DNA of 64,000 nucleotides from Lentzea albida (GTDB taxonomy: Bacteria > Actinomycetota > Actinomycetes > Mycobacteriales > Pseudonocardiaceae), in the NCBI RefSeq assembly GCF_900111005.1, contig NZ_FOFV01000007.1:186001-250000 (forward strand). The letters run 5' to 3'. Made by a program: the position numbers and the translations under genes. The notes below the pieces were generated by a model, which ran no database searches, was not told where the DNA came from, and was given only the letters and a program-made list of their open reading frames with translations. This document shows, in pieces, positions 51,623 to 59,234 of this stretch (position 1 is the first letter of the stretch; every line of letters begins with the position of its first letter).

Positions 51623-52630
51623 TCAGCCGCCCGAGCTGAACGCGGCGTCGAACGAGGCCGACGGCGGGTCGAAGGCGTTGCGGCGGATGAACTCGATGGC
51701 CTCGGGCGCCCCGACGAGCCGGTCCATGCCCGCGTCCTCCCACTCGACGCTGATGGGCCCGGTGTAGCCGATCGTGTTGAGCATCCGGAACGACTGCTCC
51801 CACGGCACGTCACCACGTCCGGTGGAGACGAAGTCCCAGCCGCGCCGCGGGTCCGCCCACGCCAGGTGCGAGCCCATCCGGCCGTTGCGGCCGTTGCCGA
51901 CCTGACGGCGGGCGTCCTTGCAGTCGACGTGGTAGATCCGGTCGCGGAAGTCCCACAGGAACCCGACCGGGTCGAGGTCCTGCCACACGAAGTGCGACGG
52001 GTCCCAGTTGAGGCCGAACGCGGGCCGGTGCCCGATGGCCTCCAACGCGCGCACGGTCGTCCAGTAGTCGTAGGCGATCTCGGACGGGTGCACCTCGTGC
52101 GCGAACCGGACGCCGACCTCGTCGAACACGTCGAGGATCGGGTTCCAGCGGTCGGCGAAGTCCTGGTACCCGGCGTCGATCATCGACTGGGGCGCGGGCG
52201 GGAACATGGCGACGGTCTTCCAGATCGACGAGCCGGTGAAGCCGACGACGGTGTCGACGCCCAACCGAGCCGCCGCCCGCGCGGTCGCCTTCATCTCCTC
52301 GGCCGCGCGCTGCCGCACGCCCTCCGGGTCCCCGTCACCCCAGTTGCGGGCGGACAGGATGCCCTGGTGCCGCTCGTCGATCGGGTCGTCGCAGACGGCC
52401 TGGCCGGTGAGGTGGTTGGAGATCGTCCACACCTTCAGGTCGTGCTTGGCGAGGATCGCGAGCCGGTCCGCGACGTAGTCGTCGTCCTCCGCCGCGCGCC
52501 ACGGGTCGAGGTGGTCGCCCCAGCAGGCGATCTCCAGGCCGTCGTAGCCCCAGCCCGAGGCCAGGCGGCAGACCTCCTCGAACGGCAGGTCGGCCCACTG
52601 GCCCGTGAACAACGTGATCGGACGTGCCAT
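51623..52630 (-). CDS. Sugar phosphate isomerase/epimerase (xylose isomerase-like TIM barrel)
   Basis: This 335-residue AP endonuclease-2-type TIM-barrel enzyme starts at ATG 52630. It has [15 protein letters not shown], metal ligand residues in [35 protein letters not shown] and [10 protein letters not shown]. Such enzymes interconvert or epimerise sugars or inositols using a divalent metal. It follows the Gfo/Idh/MocA dehydrogenase by 15 bp, a standard pair for catabolism of inositols or unusual sugars. The exact substrate is not readable from sequence. Confidence 0.9.
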   Translation of the reverse strand: MARPITLFTGQWADLPFEEVCRLASGWGYDGLEIACWGDHLDPWRAAEDDDYVADRLAILAKHDLKVWTISNHLTGQAVCDDPIDERHQGILSARNWGDGDPEGVRQRAAEEMKATARAAARLGVDTVVGFTGSSIWKTVAMFPPAPQSMIDAGYQDFADRWNPILDVFDEVGVRFAHEVHPSEIAYDYWTTVRALEAIGHRPAFGLNWDPSHFVWQDLDPVGFLWDFRDRIYHVDCKDARRQVGNGRNGRMGSHLAWADPRRGWDFVSTGRGDVPWEQSFRMLNTIGYTGPISVEWEDAGMDRLVGAPEAIEFIRRNAFDPPSASFDAAFSSGG

Positions 52631-52645
52631 CTCCCTGATCCTCCC

Positions 52646-53809
52646 TCAGACCTGCTGCCACGTGCCGGACGACGCGCTGCCCTCGACGGCCGCGAGGACG
52701 CGCTGCACCTGGAGCCCGTCGGCGAACGTCGGCGTGGGGTCGGTGCCCTCCGCGATCGCCCGCACGAGGTCGACGGCCTGGTGCGTGAACGCGTGCTCGT
52801 AACCCAGCCCGTGCCCGGCGGGCCACCAGGCGCCGACGTACGGGTGCTGCGGTTCGGTGACGAGGATCCGGCGGAACCCCGACACCGCCGGATCCTCCGT
52901 GCCGTCGAAGAACTCCAGCACGTTCATGTCCTCGAAGTCGAACGCGAGGCTGCCCGCCGAGCCGTTGACCTCGATGCGCAGCGCGTTCTTGCGGCCGTTG
53001 GCGAACCGCGTGGCCTCGAACGAGCCGAGCGCGCCGGAACCGAAGCGCGCCAGGAACAGCGCGGCGTCGTCCACGGTGACCGGCCCGGTCTCGTCGGAGG
53101 CCGTCCCGGACAGTCCGGAGTGGCTGGTCGCGAGCGGACGCTCCGGCACGAACGTCACGAGCGTCCCCATCACCTCGCTGATGGTGTCACCGAGGATGAA
53201 CTGGGTCGCGTCGACGATGTGCGCGCCGATGTCGCCCAGCGCGCCGGACCCGGCCTTGTCCTTGTCGAGCCGCCAGGACAGCGGCGCGGCCGGGTCGACG
53301 ATCCAGTCCTGCAGGTACTGCGCGCGGACGTGGTGGATCCGCCCGAGCCTGCCCTGCGCGACCAGGTCGCGGGCGAGGCCCAGGGCGGGCACCCTGCGGT
53401 AGCTGAACCCGACCATCGCGCGCACACCGCGTTCGGCGGCGCGGGAGGCGGCCTCGGCCATGGCGACCGCTTCGTCGACGCTGTTGGCCATCGGCTTCTC
53501 GCACAGCACGTGCTTGCCCGCCTCCAGGGCGGCGACCGCGATCTCGGCGTGCGTGTCGCCCGGCGTGCAGATGTCCACCACGTGCACGTCGTCGCGGTCC
53601 AGCACGGACTTCCAGTCGGTCGTCGAGTCCGCCCAGCCGAGGCGTTCGGCGGCCGCCCGGGTCCGGTCGGCGTCGCGGCCGGCCAGCACGGACATCACCG
53701 GGTGCACGGGGAGGTCGAAGAAGCGCGGCGCGACCCGCCACGCCTGGGAGTGCGCGGCTCCCATGAAGGCGTGGCCGATCATCGCGATGCCCAACGGCGT
53801 CGTCGTCAC
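52646..53809 (-). CDS. Gfo/Idh/MocA family NAD(P)-dependent sugar dehydrogenase
   Basis: This 387-residue oxidoreductase starts at ATG 53809. The N-terminal Rossmann fold has GIAMIGHAFMGAAHSQAW; the LCEKPMANS motif that binds the substrate with Lys is near residue 100 and the C-terminal alpha/beta dimerisation domain follows. Family members oxidise inositols, glucosides or related sugars at C-2 or C-3. It follows the ABC binding-protein gene by 10 bp. Together with the downstream TIM-barrel isomerase it suggests oxidation, then isomerisation of the imported sugar or cyclitol. Confidence 0.92.
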   Translation of the reverse strand: MTTTPLGIAMIGHAFMGAAHSQAWRVAPRFFDLPVHPVMSVLAGRDADRTRAAAERLGWADSTTDWKSVLDRDDVHVVDICTPGDTHAEIAVAALEAGKHVLCEKPMANSVDEAVAMAEAASRAAERGVRAMVGFSYRRVPALGLARDLVAQGRLGRIHHVRAQYLQDWIVDPAAPLSWRLDKDKAGSGALGDIGAHIVDATQFILGDTISEVMGTLVTFVPERPLATSHSGLSGTASDETGPVTVDDAALFLARFGSGALGSFEATRFANGRKNALRIEVNGSAGSLAFDFEDMNVLEFFDGTEDPAVSGFRRILVTEPQHPYVGAWWPAGHGLGYEHAFTHQAVDLVRAIAEGTDPTPTFADGLQVQRVLAAVEGSASSGTWQQV

Positions 53810-53819
53810 GTGATCTCTC

Positions 53820-54848
53820 CTAGGACTCGAAGGCGGTCGGCAGGTAGCGGTCGACGTTGTCCTTCGTCACGACCGGGGCGTACAGCTGCACCTGGCGCGG
53901 GATCTCCACCTCGACGAGGTCGCCGAGGCTCTTCTCCTGCACCGCGAGCCGGGCGAGCCGGATGCCGTCCGCGCCCTGGGTGGACGGGTAGATGACGGTC
54001 GCCTTGTGCGGGCCGTTGTCCGCCTTGATCTCGCGCATGACGTTCGCCGATCCGGCGCCGCCGACCATGAAGAACTCGCTGCGGCCGGAGTTCTTGATGG
54101 CGGCCGTGACGCCGACGCCCTGGTCGTCGTCGTGGTTCCACAGCGCGTCGATCTTCGGTGCGGCCTGCAGCAGGTTGGCGGCGGCCCGCTCCCCGCTCTC
54201 GACGGTGAACTCGGCGGCGACGCGGTTGTTGACCTTCAACCCGCAGCCCGCGAGCGCCTCGGCGAAGCCCTTGCTGCGGTCCTGGGTGAGCGGCAGCGAG
54301 TCGATGCCGGCGATCTCCGCGACCACGGAGCCCGGCTTGTCCTTGAGCCGCTCGCAGACGTACGTGCCGGCGGAGACGCCCATGCCGTAGTTGTCGCCCA
54401 GCACCGTGGACCGCGCGGCGAACGGGCTGTCGAACTGGCGGTCGACGTTGATCACGGTGATGCCGGCCTTCATGGCCTTCAACGCGACCGGGGTGAGCGC
54501 GGCGCCGTCGAACGGCAGCAGGACGATCGCGTTCACCTTGTCGTTGATGAACGTCTCGACCTGGCTGATCTGGAGGTTGACGTCGTTGGTGCCCTCGACG
54601 ACGCGCAGCTCGACGTCGGAGTACTTGCCGGCCTCGGCCTTGGCGGCGTTGGTGATCGCGGCCATCCAGCCGTGGTCGGCGGCCGGGGCGGAGAAGCCGA
54701 TGACGACCTTCTTGCCCGGCTCGTCGTTGGCGACCTTCACCCCGCCGCCCTGGTTGCCGCCGCCCTGGGGCTCGGGCGTGTTGCCGGTGCAGGCGGTGAG
54801 GACGAGTGCGGACGCTGCGGCCAGCACAGCGATTCTCTTGAACTGCAT
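53820..54848 (-). CDS. CUT2 sugar ABC transporter substrate-binding lipoprotein
   Basis: This 342-residue lipoprotein starts at ATG 54848. The signal peptide MQFKRIAVLAAASALVL ends in a TAC lipobox. The mature protein has the type I periplasmic-binding fold of RbsB-like proteins: VVIGFSAPAADHGWMAAIT, VNAIVLLPFDGAALTPV, ITVINVDRQF and ALWNHDDDQGVGV. It captures a monosaccharide or cyclitol for the permease and ATPase encoded upstream. It lies 44 bp downstream of the permease gene, in the same operon. Confidence 0.94.
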   Translation of the reverse strand: MQFKRIAVLAAASALVLTACTGNTPEPQGGGNQGGGVKVANDEPGKKVVIGFSAPAADHGWMAAITNAAKAEAGKYSDVELRVVEGTNDVNLQISQVETFINDKVNAIVLLPFDGAALTPVALKAMKAGITVINVDRQFDSPFAARSTVLGDNYGMGVSAGTYVCERLKDKPGSVVAEIAGIDSLPLTQDRSKGFAEALAGCGLKVNNRVAAEFTVESGERAAANLLQAAPKIDALWNHDDDQGVGVTAAIKNSGRSEFFMVGGAGSANVMREIKADNGPHKATVIYPSTQGADGIRLARLAVQEKSLGDLVEVEIPRQVQLYAPVVTKDNVDRYLPTAFES

Positions 54849-54892
54849 GGGTTTCTTGTCTCCTCGGGTGGCAGCGGTCGTGAGGTGCGGCG

Positions 54893-55924
54893 TCAAGCGC
54901 CGCTGCGTCGGGCGAGCCGCTGCTGCAGGAGGACGGCGACGACGATGATCGCCCCCTTCGCGACGGCCTGGGCGGAGATGGAGAGGTTGTTGAGCGTGAA
55001 GACGTTCGACAGCGTGGTGAAGATCAGGACGCCGAAGACGGTGCCCGCGATCGTGCCGCGACCGCCGGAGAGCAACGTGCCGCCGATGACCACCGCGGCG
55101 ATCGCGTCCAGCTCGTACAGACCGCCGTGGGTGGCGCTCCCGGTGGTGGTGCGGGCGATGAGCATCACGGCGGCCAGGCCGCAGCACAGGCCGAGGAGCG
55201 TGTAGAGCATCACGGTGTGGCGCCGCACGTCGATGCCGGCGAGGCGCGCGGCCTCCGGGTTGCCGCCGACCGCGAACGTGCGGCGCCCGAACGTGGTGCG
55301 GTTGAGCAGCACCCACCCGCCGGCCGCGACCACCGCGAAGATCACCACGAGCACCGGTACCCCCAGCACCGATGCGTCGAAGAACGCGGTGAAGCCGGGC
55401 ACGTTCACGATCTGCGTCTTGCGGTTGGAGATGATCTCGGCGAGGCCGCGGGCGGCGGCGAGGCTCGCCAGGGTCGCGATGAACGCCACGACCCTGCCGT
55501 AGGCGATGAGCGCTCCGTTGACCAGGCCGCACGCACCACCCACCAGCAGTGCGGTGAACACGATGACGATCCAGTGCGTGTCGTTCGCGATGCCTTGCGT
55601 GGCGAGCGTTGTGGCCCACACCGAGGACAGCGCGACGATCGCGCCGACCGACAGGTCGATGCCACCGCCGGTGATCACGAACGTCATGCCGACGCTCACG
55701 ACACCGATCACCGCGGCGAGCCGCAGGATGGTGAGCACGTTGTCGACGTCGGCGAACCGGTCGCCCGCGGTGACCACCCCGCCCAGGCACAACAGCACCA
55801 GGGCGACGACGAGGCCGGTGTTGCGCCCGGCCGCGGAGCCGAGCAGGGCCTTGATCCCGGACTCCTTGGCGGGCGGTGCTTTCAGGGTCTGCTGCGCGGG
55901 CACGGCGGCGGTGTCCTCGCTCAT
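54893..55924 (-). CDS. CUT2 sugar ABC transporter permease (RbsC-like)
   Basis: This 343-residue inner-membrane protein starts at ATG 55924, overlapping the ATPase stop by 4 bp (ATGA). There are about ten predicted TM helices. The family motif appears as GMTFVITGGGIDLSVGAIVALS, with GGNPEAARLAGI near residue 215 and AIAAVVIGGTLLSGGRGTIAGT. It dimerises to form the import channel driven by the RbsA-type ATPase. It is specific to CUT2 systems for pentoses, inositol or related sugars. Confidence 0.94.
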   Translation of the reverse strand: MSEDTAAVPAQQTLKAPPAKESGIKALLGSAAGRNTGLVVALVLLCLGGVVTAGDRFADVDNVLTILRLAAVIGVVSVGMTFVITGGGIDLSVGAIVALSSVWATTLATQGIANDTHWIVIVFTALLVGGACGLVNGALIAYGRVVAFIATLASLAAARGLAEIISNRKTQIVNVPGFTAFFDASVLGVPVLVVIFAVVAAGGWVLLNRTTFGRRTFAVGGNPEAARLAGIDVRRHTVMLYTLLGLCCGLAAVMLIARTTTGSATHGGLYELDAIAAVVIGGTLLSGGRGTIAGTVFGVLIFTTLSNVFTLNNLSISAQAVAKGAIIVVAVLLQQRLARRSGA

Positions 55925-57432
55925 GCGGCGTGTCCTTCCATGACCAGGTCGAGGACCCGGGACTCGTCGATCTCGTCGGCAGGGCCGTCGTGGACCACCC
56001 GGCCCTCGCGCACCACCAGGACCCGGTCGGCCAGCCCCAGGACCTCCTCGACGTCGCTCGACACGACGACCACGGCGACGCCGGAGTCCGCGAGCGCGCG
56101 GACCAGTTCGTAGATCTCGCTGCGGGCGCCCACGTCGACGCCGCGGGTGGGTTCGTCGAGCAGCAGCACGCGGCACTCGCGCAGCAGCCACCGCGCGAGC
56201 ACGACCTTCTGCTGGTTGCCGCCGGACAGCCCGCGCACCACGCGGTCGACGCCGGCGGGCCGGACGTCCAGCGACTCGGTCAGGGTGGTGGCACGGGCGC
56301 GTTCGGCCCGGTCGTCGAGGAAGCCGAACCTCGCGAACGACGACATCGACGAGACGGTGATGTTGCGATACACGGCCTCGTCGAGCAGCAGCCCCTGGCT
56401 CTTGCGCTCCTCCGGGCACAGCCCCATCCCGGCGCGCACGGCCGCGCCGACGCTGCCCCGGCGCAGCTTCCTGCCGTCGACCTCGACCGTGCCCCCGGCC
56501 GCTTTCCGCGCGCCGTAGACGGTTTCCAGGATCTCGGACCGGCCGGAGCCCACGAGCCCGGCGAGGCCGACGACCTCACCCGCGTGGACCGTGAGGTCCA
56601 CCGGGTCGAAGTCGCCGTCGGTCAGCCCGCGCACCCGCAGCACCTCGGGCGCGGCCGGGTCGACCGGTTTCCGTTGCGGGAACACGTTGTCCAGCACGCG
56701 GCCGGTCATCAACGCGATCAGGTCCGGCGTCTTGACCTCGCGCGCGGGCAGGCCCGTCGCGACGGTGCGGCCGTCCTTGAGGACGGTCACCCGGTCGCCG
56801 ATCTCCCTGATCTCGGCCAGCCGGTGCGAGATGTAGATCACCGCCACCCCCTGGGCGGTGAGCTCCCTGATGATCCCGAACAGCACGCGCACCTCGTCCG
56901 GGTCCAGCACGGCCGACGGCTCGTCCATGATCAGCAGCTGCCCGTCGAGCGACAGCGCCCGCGCCATGCTGACGACCTGCTGGTGCGCCACGGACAACCG
57001 GCCGACGTCGCGGTCGGGCGAGATCTCCGGGTGCCCCAGCCTCTTCAGCAGCTCGCGCGTTCTGCGCCGCGCGTCCGACCGCCGGGTGAAGCCCGCCGTG
57101 GACAGTTCGTGGCCGAGGAACACGTTGTCCGCCACCGACAGTCCCGACACGAGGTCGAGCTCCTGGTAGATGGCGGCCACACCGCTGCGCATCGCGGCGG
57201 TCGGGTTGCCGAACGACACGACCTCGCCGCGCCAGCGGATCTCGCCCTCGTCCGGCCGGTGCGCGCCGGACAGGACCTTGATCAACGTCGACTTGCCCGC
57301 GCCGTTCTGCCCGAGCAGGCAGTGCACCTCGCCCGCGCGGACGTCGAAGTCCACACCTCCCAGGGCCGTCACGCCGGGAAAGCGCTTCACCACGCCCCGG
57401 ACCGACAGCAGTGTCGCGTCCGTGCTCGTCAT
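55921..57432 (-). CDS. CUT2 sugar ABC transporter ATP-binding protein (RbsA-like, two cassettes)
   Basis: This 503-residue ATPase starts at ATG 57432. The first cassette has Walker A GQNGAGKST (about residues 41-49), LSVAHQQVVSMARAL and Walker B LLIMDEPSA. The second has VGLAGLVGSGRSEI, the signature LSGGNQQKVVLARWL and VLLLDEPTRGVD. The degenerate second Walker A (VGSGRSE) is normal for RbsA-type proteins. It is the first gene of the six-gene operon, and the 161 bp upstream hold the operon promoter with an AAATTAGC A+T-rich patch. Confidence 0.95.
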   Translation of the reverse strand: MTSTDATLLSVRGVVKRFPGVTALGGVDFDVRAGEVHCLLGQNGAGKSTLIKVLSGAHRPDEGEIRWRGEVVSFGNPTAAMRSGVAAIYQELDLVSGLSVADNVFLGHELSTAGFTRRSDARRRTRELLKRLGHPEISPDRDVGRLSVAHQQVVSMARALSLDGQLLIMDEPSAVLDPDEVRVLFGIIRELTAQGVAVIYISHRLAEIREIGDRVTVLKDGRTVATGLPAREVKTPDLIALMTGRVLDNVFPQRKPVDPAAPEVLRVRGLTDGDFDPVDLTVHAGEVVGLAGLVGSGRSEILETVYGARKAAGGTVEVDGRKLRRGSVGAAVRAGMGLCPEERKSQGLLLDEAVYRNITVSSMSSFARFGFLDDRAERARATTLTESLDVRPAGVDRVVRGLSGGNQQKVVLARWLLRECRVLLLDEPTRGVDVGARSEIYELVRALADSGVAVVVVSSDVEEVLGLADRVLVVREGRVVHDGPADEIDESRVLDLVMEGHAA

Positions 57433-57593
57433 TGAGTCCTCCGAGGCCCGGCAACCGTTGTGCCGGAAGGCAATTCGGGCTTGAGGACTGCAAAGCTAAT
57501 TTGGGCCGACCGTCCGGACAAGGTGGCCGGGGTGGCACATATCGGCCATCTTTTGCCTTGACCGGGAGCCGGTCGTGGGCATGAGTGCGCCGG

Positions 57594-57779
57594 TCAGCGC
57601 CGGCGGCGGGTCATGACCAGAGCGGTGCCGGACAGCAGCGTCAGGACGCCGAACGCGATGCCCACCGCGGTGAGGCCGGCGAACGACGCGCCCATGTTGC
57701 CGAGCGCGAACACGGCCAGCGCGGTCCAGAGGAGGGTGCGGTTGCGGCGGGTCTTCGCGTCGATCTCGTAGTTCGTCAT
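57594..57779 (-). CDS. Small membrane protein
   Basis: This 61-residue protein starts at ATG 57779. Two hydrophobic helices are predicted (LLWTALAVFALGNMGASFAG and AVGIAFGVLTLLSGTALVM), with an acidic N-terminus and a basic TRRRR end, so N- and C-termini are expected inside. No family is recognised. It lies 88 bp downstream of the ketosynthase gene on the same strand and may be co-transcribed with it. Confidence 0.7.
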   Translation of the reverse strand: MTNYEIDAKTRRNRTLLWTALAVFALGNMGASFAGLTAVGIAFGVLTLLSGTALVMTRRRR

Positions 57780-57867
57780 GGCCAGAACGCTAGTGATGAC
57801 GCGGACCGCGCGAGATCCCCCCAGCTGCCGGATCGTGGGTGGAGCAGGCTCCACCCACGGCGGCACG

Positions 57868-59028
57868 TCACGCGGGCGGCGCGAGCACGACCACCGAGTT
57901 GTGGCCGCCCATGCCGAGCGACGACTTGATCGTGAGACCGTCCCGCATCGGCGTCGGTCCGTCGAGGAGTCGCGGGTGGCCGGACGCGACCACCGGGGGC
58001 GCCGGGATGACCCCGCTGTCGTACGCCATGGCGGTCACGGCGACCTCGATCGCCGACGCCGCGCCCTGGCAGTGCCCGGTCAGCGGCTTGACGGAGTAGA
58101 TGCCGGTGTCCGGGGCGAAGAGCTGTTCGAGGACGGCGGCCTCGGCCGTGTCGCACTGGGCGGTGCCCGGTCCGTGCGCGTTGAGGTAGCGGACGTCGGC
58201 GGCGCTCACCGCCGCGTTGTCGAGGGCGTCGGTGAAGCAGGCGGTGATCTGGTCGAGCCCCGGGTCGATGGACGTCACGTGGTACGCGTCGTGCGACATC
58301 GCGCCGCCGAGCGTGAGCGCGTAGGGGTTCTTCGCGTCACGCGAAAGGACGAACGCCACCGACGCCTCGCCCATCACGAACCCCCGGCTGCCCTCCTGGA
58401 ACGGGCGGCAGGCGTCGAGCGGCTCCGCGTCCACGATCGCCACGCCGAGCCGGACGAAGTGGGAGACGTTCTCGGGGGTGAGGGAGAGATCGGTCGCCAC
58501 GAAGACCACGTCGTCGACGATCCCGGCGTCGAGCCACGCCTTGGCCGTGATCAGCCCGGCGTTGCCGGACGCGCACATCGCCGAGACGTTCATCGCGGGC
58601 CCGTGGAAGCCGTACTCCTGCATGAACGTGGACATGGGGGTGGACGGCATCAACGCCAGGTAGTCGTGCACGGGCAGGCGGCCACCGCGCGTGACGTAGA
58701 AGTCGCGCCACAGGTCGACCTCGCCCAGCACGACCGCGTGCAGCAGGCCGACCCGGCGGCCGGGGGTCCACCCGCGTCTGCCCGCGTCCTCGACGGCCTC
58801 CCTGGCCGCCGAGCGCATGGCCTGCGCGAACCGGCTCGGCCCGTCCGCCGGGTCACCGCCCTCGCCGACGCAGGCGGCCCAGACGGTGTCGCCGGGGAAC
58901 CGGCTCAGTTCGGGGACGATCGACGCCGCGGGCTTGCCGCTGAGCAGCCCCTCCCAGAGCGACGAGCGGTTCCACCCGTACGCGCTGACCACGCCGATTC
59001 CGCAGATTCCAATACCAAGCGCGACCAT
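57868..59028 (-). CDS. Orphan beta-ketoacyl synthase-like condensing enzyme
   Basis: This 386-residue thiolase-fold protein starts at ATG 59028. The ketosynthase triad is intact: C152 in NVSAMCASGNAG, H285 in LNAHGPGTAQCD and H319 in VKPLTGHCQGAAS. The usual HGTGT is changed to HGPGT. The protein lacks acyltransferase, ketoreductase, ACP or chain-length-factor neighbours. It may condense acyl-ACPs from primary metabolism, or act in a small-molecule pathway encoded elsewhere. The length fits FabF/KAS-like single-domain enzymes. The 59029-59234 region contains a 17-bp inverted repeat that may control it and the divergent GGDEF-EAL gene. Confidence 0.86.
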   Translation of the reverse strand: MVALGIGICGIGVVSAYGWNRSSLWEGLLSGKPAASIVPELSRFPGDTVWAACVGEGGDPADGPSRFAQAMRSAAREAVEDAGRRGWTPGRRVGLLHAVVLGEVDLWRDFYVTRGGRLPVHDYLALMPSTPMSTFMQEYGFHGPAMNVSAMCASGNAGLITAKAWLDAGIVDDVVFVATDLSLTPENVSHFVRLGVAIVDAEPLDACRPFQEGSRGFVMGEASVAFVLSRDAKNPYALTLGGAMSHDAYHVTSIDPGLDQITACFTDALDNAAVSAADVRYLNAHGPGTAQCDTAEAAVLEQLFAPDTGIYSVKPLTGHCQGAASAIEVAVTAMAYDSGVIPAPPVVASGHPRLLDGPTPMRDGLTIKSSLGMGGHNSVVVLAPPA

Positions 59029-59091
59029 ATCCAGCTCCCCCCATACCGAGGGTCGACACTCATTAGAGTGAGGATAACGGTGTAAACCAAC

Positions 59092-59108
59092 TCTCGGTAA
59101 TACCGAGA
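59092..59108. promoter_or_regulatory. 17-bp inverted repeat between ketosynthase and GGDEF-EAL genes
   Basis: TCTCGGTAATACCGAGA has two perfect 8-bp arms around one base. A further half site TACCGAG lies at 59044-59050, 15 bp upstream of the ketosynthase start. It is a likely regulator-binding site for one or both divergent genes. Confidence 0.6.
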
Positions 59109-59234
59109 TCGTCCACAGTGGATCTGGCAGAGCGGGCCCTGATCATCGGCCGGTCGCGGCGACCCGATATAACCGCACACCATGTTCACGCCAGACGGAT
59201 GCGGCTCCGGTGGACTGTGTAGTAGGACTTCCGG

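Noticed and set aside
50078..53995. 1305-codon open frame on the plus strand
   Set aside because: It is antisense to ROK, isomerase and Gfo/Idh genes, all of which have clear motifs. The translated product is a low-complexity Arg/Gly/Val mixture typical of an opposite-strand frame in high G+C DNA.
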